Below, piece after piece: positions 1 through 8,175 of a DNA stretch of 64,000 nucleotides (its first letter is position 1; every line of letters begins with the position of its first letter). The notes under the pieces were generated by a model, which was given only the letters and a program-made list of their open reading frames with translations, did not search any database and was not told where the DNA came from. The DNA comes from Planctomycetota bacterium (GTDB lineage Bacteria > Planctomycetota > MHYJ01 > JACPRB01). A program made the translations under genes and the position numbers. The stretch lies in contig JACQVR010000021.1 of the NCBI GenBank assembly GCA_016209705.1, positions 1 through 64,000 of the forward strand. Direction: 5' to 3'.

Positions 1-171
1 CTCCCCCCACACCCCCCTCGAAGAAAAAAACGACGGCGGCGGATTCGCTTCGCTTTCAAAAAACTCGAAAAACCCAAGAAAACAGTTATGCTTCCGAAGT
101 TGTCAGAACTGCCCTTGCCCCACTTCCGGGTGATGAGCCTGATGAGCCCGTCTCCCTCTGGTGTTCGGTAA

Positions 172-245
172 TGGGCCGTAGAGGACTTGAACCTCTGACC
201 TTCTGCGTGTCGAGCAGACGCTCTAGCCAACTGAGCTAACGGCCC
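172..245 (-). tRNA. tRNA-Val(GAC)
   Basis: A full 74-nt cloverleaf folds on the minus strand: a 7-bp acceptor stem (GGGCCGT with ACGGCCC), D arm GCTC/GAGC, anticodon stem TCTGC/GCAGA with loop TCGACAC, T arm AGAGG-TTCAAGT-CCTCT and discriminator A. Anticodon GAC reads GUC valine codons. The 3' CCA is not encoded. A second valine tRNA (CAC) lies at 39.8 kb. Confidence 0.97.
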
Positions 246-423
246 CGAGGATTCGCGCGAGCGGTGATTCTAAGGGGCTTCCACGCGGGATGCAACGGCT
301 TGCGCGGCTCGCGCTCCGGATGTTCCGATCCGCGTTCTCCCTCCCGGCTCGATCCCGACGAAATTCAGGATTTTTTTTCGCGCGGCGCGCGTCGAAAGAG
401 CGTTGCTATAAGATGGAGACGCC

Positions 424-1020
424 ATGAGCTTGGACGTGCCTTCGAACGATACGGAACTGGTGCGGAACGCCCAGAAAGGGGATCGCGGGGCGTTCGAGGA
501 ACTGGTCCGGCGCACCAGCCGGCTCGTCCACGCGCGGGTGTGCCTCGAGTCGGGAGACCCCCAACGCGCCGAAGATTTCGTCCAGGAGACGTACCTCCGC
601 GCCTGGCGCTCGCTGCGGGACGTCGCGGACGGCCGGGGGTTCCGCCCGTGGCTGCTGTCCATCGCGCAAAACGTGTGCATCGACGCCTACCGCCGCGACC
701 ACCGCCAACGGCGGTCCGCGCCGTCTCGCGCGGATTCGGAAGCCCTGAACCTCGTGCCCCACCCGTCTCGCTCTCCTTACGAAGAACTCGCCCGCAGCGA
801 GCTGCGCGATCGGGTCCTGGCGATCCTGCGCTCACTTCCCGACGAGTACCGCATGCCGCTCACGCTGCGTTATCTGGGCGGCGCCGATTACGAAACCATT
901 CGCCTTCAACTGGGCTTGACCGACGGATCCTTGCGCGGACTGCTCAACCGCGGACTTCAGCTTCTGCGGGCGGAACTAAAGCGCGCGCTCGGACCTCAGG
1001 TCGCCGGAGGTGCGCCATGA
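424..1020 (+). CDS. ECF-family RNA polymerase sigma factor
   Basis: A 198-residue sigma-70 ECF protein. Region 2 is seen around residues 20-85 (EELVRRTSRLVHAR, then AEDFVQETYLRAWRSL), and region 4 around 130-190 (LRSLPDEYRMPLTLRYL and a helix-turn-helix ending in LLNRGLQLLRAEL). It should direct RNA polymerase to a small regulon when released from its anti-sigma partner. GGAG lies 6 nt before the ATG. Its TGA stop overlaps the ATG of the next gene (ATGA), so the two are translationally coupled, the usual sigma/anti-sigma arrangement. Confidence 0.95.
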   Translation: MSLDVPSNDTELVRNAQKGDRGAFEELVRRTSRLVHARVCLESGDPQRAEDFVQETYLRAWRSLRDVADGRGFRPWLLSIAQNVCIDAYRRDHRQRRSAPSRADSEALNLVPHPSRSPYEELARSELRDRVLAILRSLPDEYRMPLTLRYLGGADYETIRLQLGLTDGSLRGLLNRGLQLLRAELKRALGPQVAGGAP

Positions 1021-3737
1021 CCGCGAACGAAGCCGCCGACCATAGCTGGGTTCGAGAGAACCTTCTCACCTATCTCGCCGGAGGACTGCATAACGACGAT
1101 CGCTCCCGCTTCGAGGCGCACGTGGGAAACTGCGGGCCTTGCCTTGAAGACCTGAACGACGCGCAGGCGGCGGAGCGAGTGCTGGGAAAGGTTTTCGCGG
1201 ATGCCCAGCCCGCGCCCGGAATGGAAGACCGCGTCATTCAGCGCCTTCGCGCGGCGCCCGGCCCTGCGTTCCGATGGGGACCGTACGTCACTCGAATCGC
1301 GATGCCGGTGGCCGCGGTCCTGATGCTGGGCGTCATCGGGTATTTTCTGGAAAACTACCCGCAACGAGCCGAGACCCTTCTGGGCATGGCACCTTCTCGC
1401 GCCGTCCCCCATCCCCCAGCCAAACCAAGCCAACCTGCCCCTGCTTCCGACGCCGCTCACGCCGATGCGGCACGAGGAAACAGGGAAGGGTTGGTGCGCG
1501 CCGACCGCAACGGCGCAAACCTGGGATGGTTCGAGAGCCGGCGCTCAAGGCCCGTGCCCTCAATGGAGCGCCCGCCCGCCATGGACGAAGCGGCGAACGA
1601 GCGCGACAAGGCCTACGACTCCTATCGCGATGACAGGCCGGCCGAGCCGAACTACTTCCGGCCGATGACTGAAGTACCGGCGGCCAAGGAGTCGGATCCC
1701 GTGGGAGAACCTCCTCCCGTCGCGCAGAGAAAGAGAATAGAGGAAAAGGTCGAGGCGGCCGCCAAGGATCTGAAGAAGCTCCAGGAAGACCAGCGACAGC
1801 AGGCGCCGCAGCGCAAGATCATCCGCTCCGGCGAACTCGAGTTCGAAGTCGAAAACTTCGACGCCTCTCTCTCGCAGATCCTCAAGATCGCCGGCGAGGA
1901 ACAAGGATACGTCGGCACGGTCAGCTCGGACCGCCTCCCCAACGGCAAGGTCAAAGGCACGATCGTCGTGCGGGTGCCTCCCGACCGGATCGACACGCTC
2001 GTCCTCAAGCTGCGCGCGCTGGGCGAATTGAAAAGCCAGCGGATCACGAGCGAGGATATCACCAAGCGATACACCGACCTCGAAAGCCAGCTCCGCGCCG
2101 CGCGCGCGATGGAAGCGCGCCTGATCGAGATCATCAAAACGGGCCAAGGCAAAATCAAAGACATCCTCGAAGCCGAAAAAGAGCTGGGCCGGTGGCGCGA
2201 AAAGATCGAGCTGTTCGAAGGCGAGAAGCGCTACTTCGACAACCTCGTTTCGCTCAGCACGCTCACGATCACGCTCTTCGAGAAAGACATCCGCACGCCC
2301 TTCGGCGTCACGGAGACCGAAAAAATCCAGATGGGACTGGAAACCGAGGATGTTGAGAAGGCGTACCGCGACGCCATAAGCGCCGTCGACGCGGCCAAGG
2401 GACGCGTGACGAAGTCCGAGCTCAAGAAGCTCGACGCCGGCCAGCTTCACGCCGTCATCGCCTGCGAGGTCCCGCCCGACGCCGCCGGCCCGCTGCGCGA
2501 CCGGTTGAGCCAGCTCGGACGCGTGGCGCGCCTCGACGTCCGCCGCGCGCAAAGCGCCGAAGGGGGCAGCGGACGGCCGCAGGAAGTAAAAGTGGAACGG
2601 AAGGACACGATCTTCCAGATCTCCATCTACAACCTGGCGAATATCGAGCCGCGCGAAACCGCCATGTTGCGGCTCGCTTGCCAGGATCCGGAAACCGCTT
2701 ACAAATCGATCCTCGCTCGCGTCGAGAAGGCGGGCGGACGCGTCGTGTCCTCCTCGATCATCCGCCAGAAGGCGGAGCATACCACCGGCAACGTCGCCTT
2801 CGAAGTGCCGTCCAAGGAGGCCGACGCGGTCCAGGCGGACGTGCGATCGCTCGGCGAGGCCGTCCATTTCCATCTCGTCGAAAATCCCGATTCGGCCAAT
2901 ACCACGAGCGCCAAGAAGGGATTCAGAGTGGAGCTTCTGGCGATCGGCTTGGTGCCGCCTCGGGAAACGATCACGGCGCAACTCGCCGTTCGCGACGTGA
3001 CGGCGGCTTATCGGAGCCTGCATGAGGAGATCGAGAAGACGGAAGGACGCGTGCTGACGGCCTGGCTGAACGAGAACGACCCCCAGAACGTGACGGCGAC
3101 GCTGGAGTTCGAGGCGCGGCGCGACGCGGAGTCGCAGATTTTCGAGAAGATGGCCGCGCTGGGCGACATCGCGCGGCGAACCGCCAGCCGATCCGAAGCG
3201 GAAAACGCCGTGGACAGCAAGATCAAGGTTCAGCTCTCCATCGTCAGCGCCGCCGCGCTCGGCCCGCGGGAAACCTTCACGCTGGCGGTCGAAGTGACGG
3301 ATGTCGACGCGGTCATCGCCCAGGTGATTTCCTGGATTCCCAAGGATGGACGCAAAGTGGAGTCGCACCTGTCCCGCGAGCGCAACCGGGTGGTCGGCAG
3401 ACTGTCGATGGAAGTGCCGCTGAAGGAAGCTCCGGCGCTGGCGGAACGGATCAAAGCTACAGGCATCCTCCGCGTCTACGAAGCGGCGCAAAACCGGCAG
3501 ATTCCGCTGGGAACTTTGAGTCTCGCCCGCATCAACCTGACGCTGTCCACGGAATCGCTCCTCGGCGGCGAAGCGGGTTTGTGGGAACAGATCAAGGGTG
3601 GCCTGCGCAGCAGCTTCGCGGCGGCGGGCTGGAGCTTGAAGTTGATCGTGATCGGCCTGCTCTTCGTGCTCCCGTGGGCGCTCATCGTGTGGGTCGCGTG
3701 GAAGGCGGTCAAACGCTTCCGCTCCCGGCCGGCGTGA
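1017..3737 (+). CDS. Membrane anti-sigma factor with zinc finger and five DUF4349-like modules
   Basis: A 906-residue protein starting at the ATGA overlap with the sigma gene. The N-terminus has a zf-HC2 anti-sigma zinc finger (H35-x3-C39-x2-C42), then a membrane helix near 92-112. A Pro/Ala-rich linker leads to a DUF4349-like region near 270-430 with a long coiled coil (DITKRYTDLESQLRAAR). Four further modules of about 65 residues follow near 441, 558, 660 and 762, each with the same order: D-x3-AY helix, G-R-V strand, F/CEVP strand, LG-turn. A second membrane helix near 874-895 ends in Arg/Lys. Topology predicts a cytoplasmic zinc finger, a large external sensor and a C-terminal anchor. Ordinary anti-sigma factors are 150-300 residues, so the sensor is greatly enlarged. 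Stop is followed 12 nt later by a 35-bp palindrome. Confidence 0.85.
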   Translation: MTANEAADHSWVRENLLTYLAGGLHNDDRSRFEAHVGNCGPCLEDLNDAQAAERVLGKVFADAQPAPGMEDRVIQRLRAAPGPAFRWGPYVTRIAMPVAAVLMLGVIGYFLENYPQRAETLLGMAPSRAVPHPPAKPSQPAPASDAAHADAARGNREGLVRADRNGANLGWFESRRSRPVPSMERPPAMDEAANERDKAYDSYRDDRPAEPNYFRPMTEVPAAKESDPVGEPPPVAQRKRIEEKVEAAAKDLKKLQEDQRQQAPQRKIIRSGELEFEVENFDASLSQILKIAGEEQGYVGTVSSDRLPNGKVKGTIVVRVPPDRIDTLVLKLRALGELKSQRITSEDITKRYTDLESQLRAARAMEARLIEIIKTGQGKIKDILEAEKELGRWREKIELFEGEKRYFDNLVSLSTLTITLFEKDIRTPFGVTETEKIQMGLETEDVEKAYRDAISAVDAAKGRVTKSELKKLDAGQLHAVIACEVPPDAAGPLRDRLSQLGRVARLDVRRAQSAEGGSGRPQEVKVERKDTIFQISIYNLANIEPRETAMLRLACQDPETAYKSILARVEKAGGRVVSSSIIRQKAEHTTGNVAFEVPSKEADAVQADVRSLGEAVHFHLVENPDSANTTSAKKGFRVELLAIGLVPPRETITAQLAVRDVTAAYRSLHEEIEKTEGRVLTAWLNENDPQNVTATLEFEARRDAESQIFEKMAALGDIARRTASRSEAENAVDSKIKVQLSIVSAAALGPRETFTLAVEVTDVDAVIAQVISWIPKDGRKVESHLSRERNRVVGRLSMEVPLKEAPALAERIKATGILRVYEAAQNRQIPLGTLSLARINLTLSTESLLGGEAGLWEQIKGGLRSSFAAAGWSLKLIVIGLLFVLPWALIVWVAWKAVKRFRSRPA

Positions 3738-3748
3738 CCATAAGCTTT

Positions 3749-3783
3749 CTGTTACAATAAGTTTTGAAAATATGTCGTAACAG
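3749..3783. repeat. 35-bp AT-rich palindrome, copy 1
   Basis: Begins CTGTTAC and ends GTAACAG with an AT-rich core containing TTTTGAAAAT. It starts 12 nt after the anti-sigma stop codon. Related 35-bp copies occur at 18408 and 21964, each just after a stop codon. It could act as a 3' RNA structure or be a small mobile or att-like site. Confidence 0.75.
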
Positions 3784-3848
3784 TAGCGTGTCCCTTTCTG
3801 ACACGAAGAGGAAGTAGGGTTTTCCGTGGACAAGAAAAGGAGCGCCAC

Positions 3849-4190
3849 ATGTCCGTCACGGAAAACCCGCGTCCCCGCGCCACGGAGTGGACGGCCGCCG
3901 AACGCCGCATGCTGGGCGGCATCCTCGGATTCATCCTGGGGGCGGCAGTAGGCGGCCCCCCGGGCGCCGTTCTCGGAACCGCCGCCGGAATCCTGATCGT
4001 TTTTCTGTTAACGCCAAGCCCCGCGCTTGCGTCTGGTCCTATGAAAATTCAGGAGGACCAGCCATGCGTCTCGCGTTGCTCGCGTTCGCGGCTTCGATGC
4101 TCTCCGTCCCACCCGCGCAGGAAGCCCGCGTGGTCGCCCACGAATGGGGCACGTTCACGACGCTCGCCGGCTCGGACGGCTTGTCCCTAG
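3849..4190 (+). CDS. Small glycine-zipper membrane protein, C-terminus doubtful
   Basis: Strong ribosome site AAAGGAG 6 nt before ATG. The first 60 residues are convincing: a polar N-terminus, then a Gly-rich membrane segment (GGILGFILGAAVGGPPGAVL) and a second hydrophobic stretch (GILIVFLLTPSPALA). From about residue 63 the reading frame overlaps the next gene by 127 nt and becomes Arg/Ser-rich, typical of out-of-frame translation. The true stop may have been lost to a small indel near 4040. Function unknown. Confidence 0.5.
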   Translation: MSVTENPRPRATEWTAAERRMLGGILGFILGAAVGGPPGAVLGTAAGILIVFLLTPSPALASGPMKIQEDQPCVSRCSRSRLRCSPSHPRRKPAWSPTNGARSRRSPARTACP

Positions 4191-4672
4191 AATGGCGGCC
4201 GCTGGCCGGCCGCACCGATCTGCCTTCGTTCGTCTATACGGTCCGCGACCTTCCCCAGGGACTTCGTAACGGCCCTCCGCGATCCGCGAAGGAGGACCTC
4301 AGCGGCACGGTCCGCATGGAGACGCCGGTCCTCTATTTCTACGCCGACCGCGAGACGACTATCTCCGTAAACGTGGAGTTTCCGAAGGGACAAATCACCG
4401 AGTGGTACCCCCAAGCTCGCGAAGTCCACACTGGGATCAACTGGGGCAAGATCCGCATGACGACGCGCTCGTGGCGTTGCATCTTCTCCAGGACCCGGAC
4501 GATCGGATCGTGCAGATCGGTTACGACGCGCTGTGCCGGCTGGCGTGGGGGGGGCAAGAAGGTGTCGAAGGCCGAGATCTTTCCCGAGGCGCCGCACGAG
4601 GCGGTGCTGCGCCGCGATCCCACCGCCCTGCGGGCGTTGAGAAAACGCTTCTTCCCGCAGTGGGAAGAATGA
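4064..4672 (+). pseudogene. Truncated, frameshifted secreted protein (VVAHEWGTF type)
   Basis: AGGAGG 7 nt before ATG, then a signal peptide (MRLALLAFAASMLSV) and a mature start RVVAHEWGTFTTLAGSDG. The frame is good to about residue 130 (GINWGKIR). Coding then jumps to another frame, where DDALVALHLLQDPDDRIVQI looks like a HEAT-type helical repeat, and returns to the first frame (KKVSKAEIFPEAPHEAVLRR) after a run of eight G at 4547-4554. I read this as one internal deletion plus a homopolymer frameshift. Family and function not recognised. Confidence 0.6.
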
Positions 4673-4677
4673 CGCCT

Positions 4678-4746
4678 CTATTTTTTCTTGTTCTTCTTGC
4701 GTTTGCGGCGCTTCTCGCGCCGACCGCCCTTGAAACCTGCGGCCAT
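4678..4746 (-). CDS. Ultra-small highly basic protein (22 residues)
   Basis: ATG at 4746 is preceded at 8 nt by AAGGAG. Translation is MAAGFKGGRREKRRKRKKN plus KKK and TAG: 14 of 22 residues are Lys or Arg. Small basic peptides of this type resemble ribosomal proteins such as bTHX or the AURKAIP1/COX24 tail, but similarity cannot be shown at this length. It is shorter than usual gene-calling limits. Its 5' side is next to the GACCGTN palindrome. Confidence 0.6.
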   Translation of the reverse strand: MAAGFKGGRREKRRKRKKNKKK

Positions 4747-4796
4747 GTTTGACGCTCCTTATTTTCCTGGAAGCTTTTAGCACTCCTCACACCGGC

Positions 4797-4958
4797 GCGT
4801 CAACCCCGCCGACCGTTGACCGTCCACCGTTGACCGGAGGAACGGAGGTTCGCTCCCTGCGGCCGCAAGCCTCATGTAACCGCGACGCTGTCGGCGCCGT
4901 CATCAAGCGCGGCTTTCGGGCGCTTCGGGTCAACGGTTATCGGTCGACGGTCAGCGGG
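4797..4958. repeat. Iterated-word palindrome, GACCGTN heptamer class
   Basis: Left arm at 4797-4842 repeats the heptamer GACCGTN about four times (GACCGTT, GACCGTC, CACCGTT). Right arm at 4928-4958 carries the reverse complement (ACGGTT, TCGGTC, ACGGTC). About 85 bp lie between. The htrA stop codon (4951-4953) falls within the right arm, exactly where a PDZ domain would normally begin. Confidence 0.75.
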
Positions 4959-5793
4959 GCAGCACCCCTTCCATCTTGCGCTTGATGAAGTTGACGGGAA
5001 TGGCGAAGCCGATGCCTTGATACCCTCCGCTGCGACTGAGGATGGCGGTATTGATCCCCACGAGTTCGCCCTTCAAATTGACGAGAGGTCCGCCGCTGTT
5101 GCCCGGATTGATGGGCGTATCCGTCTGGATGAAATCCCGCACTTCGTCCGCCACGCCGATGCCGGCCCGTCCCATGGCGCTGACGATCCCCGCCGTCACC
5201 GTCTGTTCCAGTCCAAAGGGATTGCCCACGGCGATGACCCATTGACCGACCTGGAGCTTTTCCGAGTCTCCCATCGGCAGCACCGGCAGGTCGCCGTCAT
5301 CGATCCGCAACACGGCGAGGTCGGCGCTCTCTCCGAGGCCGATCAGACGCGCTTCGAAGCTCCGCCCGTCGGCCAGATGCACCTCGATGTCCGAGGCGCC
5401 CTGGACGACGTGCGCGTTGGTCAGGATGTAGCCGCGGCGGTCCACGATGACGCCCGATCCCATGGACTGCTGCCGGCCCACGCGCGGCCGGCGGCGGCGG
5501 AAAAAGGGACTGTCCAGCCACTCGCTGAAGAAATCTTCGAAGGGGTCCACCACCCGCACCAGCCGCGTGGAGATGATGTGCACCACGGCCGGCTTGGCGA
5601 CGTTGGCCGCCGCCACGAACGCCCGAGACACGTCGTCCACGCGCGTCAGGACTTCGCGCGAGGTGTCGGAATCGAGCTGCTGGACGACGGTGCGACCCGC
5701 CGTGCTCGCCCGGCCGACCACCACGCCGCTGACGAACAGGGACATCAGGCAGATCCCCAGAATCGTTGTCAGCACCAACGCCCGAATATTCAT
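4951..5793 (-). CDS. HtrA/DegP-type serine protease lacking a PDZ domain
   Basis: A 280-residue trypsin-fold protease exported by an N-terminal membrane signal ([20 protein letters not shown]). The catalytic triad is visible: His in [14 protein letters not shown], Asp in [10 protein letters not shown], Ser in [23 protein letters not shown] at 5793 has GGGAGG 6 nt upstream. HtrA proteins normally carry one or two PDZ domains after the protease core; here the protein stops at [13 protein letters not shown] inside the GACCGTN palindrome. I infer loss of the PDZ part by insertion or deletion at the repeat. A TATAAT box sits 43 nt upstream of the start. Confidence 0.9.
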   Translation of the reverse strand: MNIRALVLTTILGICLMSLFVSGVVVGRASTAGRTVVQQLDSDTSREVLTRVDDVSRAFVAAANVAKPAVVHIISTRLVRVVDPFEDFFSEWLDSPFFRRRRPRVGRQQSMGSGVIVDRRGYILTNAHVVQGASDIEVHLADGRSFEARLIGLGESADLAVLRIDDGDLPVLPMGDSEKLQVGQWVIAVGNPFGLEQTVTAGIVSAMGRAGIGVADEVRDFIQTDTPINPGNSGGPLVNLKGELVGINTAILSRSGGYQGIGFAIPVNFIKRKMEGVLPR

Positions 5794-5835
5794 GCATCGC
5801 CTCCCAGCGAAAAATACGTCGTCGTTACCCGCGCC

Positions 5836-5882
5836 ATTATAGCGCCAAACCCTTGACACGGCCGCCGCGGCGCGGCTAGAAC
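5836..5882. promoter_or_regulatory. Divergent promoters for htrA and the 5889 gene
   Basis: On the minus strand TATAAT (5836-5841) is a good -10 box for htrA, with no clear -35. On the plus strand TTGACA (5853-5858), 18 nt, then TAGAAC (5877-5882) would start transcription near 5889, the A of the next gene's ATG, so that mRNA may be leaderless. Confidence 0.5.
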
Positions 5883-5888
5883 GCGATC

Positions 5889-6269
5889 ATGCCGCGTCTT
5901 CCCCATCCGGATCGGGTGCGCGTGCTGCTCTCGGATCCCCGCCAGACGCCCGCCGATCACGACCGGAACGGCGACGCCTTTTTCGCCGAGGGGCGCCTCA
6001 ACGTCGCGATGATGTTCTACGAGAAATCGAAATCCCGCGACCGCCTGGAAAAGACGCTTCGGGCCGCCGGCGACTCGGGCGACACCTTCCTCGTCGAATG
6101 GGTCTTCAAGGTGCTTCCGGAGCTGGTCACGCCACAGGATTGGATCCGCACCGGAGAGGCGGCGATGAAGGCCGGCAAATATTCGTTCGCCCGCGACGCG
6201 TTCCTGCGGGCGGGCGACGAGGCGCGCGCCCAGGAGGCCGTCCAAGCCTTGAACCAGGCGCTCGGGTGA
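5889..6269 (+). CDS. Small TPR-like helical protein
   Basis: 126 residues, no signal peptide. The second half looks like helical repeats of TPR type (GEAAMKAGKYSFARDAFLRA then EARAQEAVQALNQAL). N-terminal half contains DHDRNGDAFFAEGRLNVAM, also a helix pair. Probably a cytoplasmic adaptor. No Shine-Dalgarno is visible, which fits the leaderless promoter. Not assigned to a named family. Confidence 0.75.
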   Translation: MPRLPHPDRVRVLLSDPRQTPADHDRNGDAFFAEGRLNVAMMFYEKSKSRDRLEKTLRAAGDSGDTFLVEWVFKVLPELVTPQDWIRTGEAAMKAGKYSFARDAFLRAGDEARAQEAVQALNQALG

Positions 6270-6375
6270 CCCGTCTCGAGTCGCGAGTCATGACTAAAGC
6301 TTTCCGCCTTCCCATGCCGATAGCTTGAATGCCGAAGCCGAGAGAGAGGGGCCGGGATGTGCCGAGGAGGATTCG

Positions 6376-6708
6376 ATGCACATTCCGACCGTCACCGATC
6401 AGATGCTCGAGAAGGTTCTTCAAGCCGCCGCTTCGCCCGTCCTGGTGGAATTCACGGAAGGGGATTCTCCCGTGGGCGCCCGGGTTCATCACCGGATCGA
6501 AGCCATCGCCGAAGAGTTCGATGATCGGGTCATCTTCCTGCGGATCGATTGCGACGAAAATCCGACTCCGGCGGCCGCCTGGCGCGCGGTCGAGCGGCCC
6601 TGCGTGATCATCTTCAAGCGCAACCGCGAGTTCAGCCGCTGCATGGGCAACGTGGATCGCGAAAGCCTGGCCCGCCTGCTCGAACGCGCCATCATGGCGG
6701 ACGTGTAG
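6376..6708 (+). CDS. Thioredoxin-fold protein without the CxxC pair
   Basis: ATG at 6376 follows AGGAGG by 5 nt, giving 110 residues. The pattern is thioredoxin-like: a strand PVLVEFTEGDS, helix VHHRIEAIAEEFDDRV, strand IFLRIDCDENP, then a cis-proline region ERPCVIIFKRNRE and a terminal helix. The active-site CxxC after the first strand is missing (GDSPVGAR), so disulfide chemistry is unlikely. It may bind a partner. It shares orientation with the flanking TPR-like and coiled-coil genes. Confidence 0.75.
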   Translation: MHIPTVTDQMLEKVLQAAASPVLVEFTEGDSPVGARVHHRIEAIAEEFDDRVIFLRIDCDENPTPAAAWRAVERPCVIIFKRNREFSRCMGNVDRESLARLLERAIMADV

Positions 6709-6760
6709 GAAGTCCGCCGCTTGTAGCTCGCGGCCCGCAGGGATAGAATCCGCTACATCC

Positions 6761-7951
6761 ATGAGCGCCTCCCCGGACGACCCGAACGTGCGCCGCCGGC
6801 TCGAGGATCGCATCCAGGCCGTCGGCCGCGAGGTTCGCCCCGAAGACATCAAGAGGAACATCAAAGTCCTCCGCAAGGACGACCTCCTCGTCATCCTCGA
6901 GGGCCTGATCAAACAATTCAAGGGCATCGAACACGGCGAGCTCATCGCGCAGTTGGCCCGCTATCAGATCCGCGCCAACTCCGCGGAAGAGAAAGCCAGA
7001 CTTTTGAGCGAAGAGGTGCAGAGCGTGCGCGCGGAACTGGACGATCTGCGCGCCCGAAACGTGACCGCCGAAACCAACGCGTCCAAGGCGCAGGGGCGAG
7101 CGGACGCGCTCCAGAGCCGCGTGGACCAGACGGAAGTGGATCTCGAGATTCTCCGCCGGGAACGCGACGCCGCCGTGCGCAAGACCAGCGAGCTGGAGAC
7201 CCGCTTCCAGCAGGCATCCGGCGATGCCGCCTCCTCCGAGGCGCGCCTCAGGGATCTGGAGAACCGACTGGCGGAGGCGGGTCGTGAAAACGACAGCCTC
7301 AGGGCCAAGCTGCGCGATTTCGAGAGCCGCGCCGACCTGAGCGCCGGTGAAGCCCGCGCGGTCGAGCAGAACCTCAAGGCCCGGGACACGGAGATCACCG
7401 CCCGCGAGGCGCGGATCCGCGACCTGGAGCAACAACACACCCGGATGGCGACGGACCTGAAACTCAGCGATTCGAGAATCGCCAACCTCATGAAAGACGT
7501 GGAGGAGGCCCGCGCCCGCGCGGCCGACGGAGACGCTCAGGCCCGCGGACTCAAGGCGCAACTCGCCGGCGCTCTCCACCGGGCGACCATGCTCGCATCT
7601 TCGCTGGAACAATCGAAGATCGACGGCATCCAACGGGATCAGCGCATCACCGAGCTAGCCACCCAAGTCCGCGACCTGACCGCCGCGCAAGGCGCGACGG
7701 AACAGAAGGCCGCCGCCGCCGAAGCGATGCTCGACGCGATCCGGGAGCAGGCGGAGCTTCGCCAGAAGGAGCTGGACTCCGTCCGGGCCGAGTTGCAACG
7801 CGCCCAGCGGGACGCCCGGGAACAGCTCCAGCGCGCCGCCAAGAGCGTCGAGGAAGCTCAGGCGCAGCGCGACCAGGCCGTCGCTTCGATGAACGAGCTC
7901 AAGTACCGCATCGTCGCGCTGGAGGCGTCGCTGAAGCCTCCGCCGCCGTAG
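6761..7951 (+). CDS. Long coiled-coil cytoplasmic protein
   Basis: 396 residues, almost entirely heptad coiled coil from about residue 70 (AEEKARLLSEEVQSVRAELD and onwards), with no signal peptide or membrane helix. The N-terminal 65 residues are a separate helical head (RPEDIKRNIKVLRKDDLLVI, ILEGLIKQFKGIEHGELIAQ). Ends in four prolines. It resembles structural or scaffold proteins; no specific family recognised. Confidence 0.8.
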   Translation: MSASPDDPNVRRRLEDRIQAVGREVRPEDIKRNIKVLRKDDLLVILEGLIKQFKGIEHGELIAQLARYQIRANSAEEKARLLSEEVQSVRAELDDLRARNVTAETNASKAQGRADALQSRVDQTEVDLEILRRERDAAVRKTSELETRFQQASGDAASSEARLRDLENRLAEAGRENDSLRAKLRDFESRADLSAGEARAVEQNLKARDTEITAREARIRDLEQQHTRMATDLKLSDSRIANLMKDVEEARARAADGDAQARGLKAQLAGALHRATMLASSLEQSKIDGIQRDQRITELATQVRDLTAAQGATEQKAAAAEAMLDAIREQAELRQKELDSVRAELQRAQRDAREQLQRAAKSVEEAQAQRDQAVASMNELKYRIVALEASLKPPPP

Positions 7952-8120
7952 CGCCCGATCCAGTCCTGCCACTTGACGCAGATCTTGTTCTCATCCCCAC
8001 CCACGGTCGGCACGCGCACGTATCTGGAAGCGGAAGTTCCAGGCACGGTCGAGGATCCGAACTTGACGAACCCGTTCGTGTTCACCCAGCACTCGGTGTA
8101 CACATTTCCATAGGATCATT
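7950..8120 (-). pseudogene. Fragment of a secreted Nidogen-like protein
   Basis: On the minus strand an open stretch reads YGNVYTECWVNTNGFVKFGS and continues TSASRYVRVPTVGGDENKIC then VKWQDWIG. The NTNGFVKFG motif resembles NIDO-type extracellular modules. There is an in-frame stop just upstream, no start codon or ribosome site, and the 3' end abuts the coiled-coil gene, so both ends are missing. Confidence 0.35.
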
Positions 8121-8123
8121 CCC

Positions 8124-8141
8124 GCGCTCCATGGGGAGCGC
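8124..8141. terminator. Hairpin between convergent genes
   Basis: GCGCTCC-ATGG-GGAGCGC forms a perfect 7-bp stem in the gap between the coiled-coil gene (+) and the von Willebrand gene (-). No U-tract follows on either side, so termination is plausible only by position. Confidence 0.35.
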
Positions 8142-8175
8142 CGGAAACGGGATTATGGGTAGGCCAGCGAGACTT

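Noticed and set aside
1560-3848. 762-codon open frame antisense to the anti-sigma gene
   Set aside because: GC-rich shadow: Arg/Leu/Asp-rich, no domain, no ribosome site, opposite a well-supported gene.
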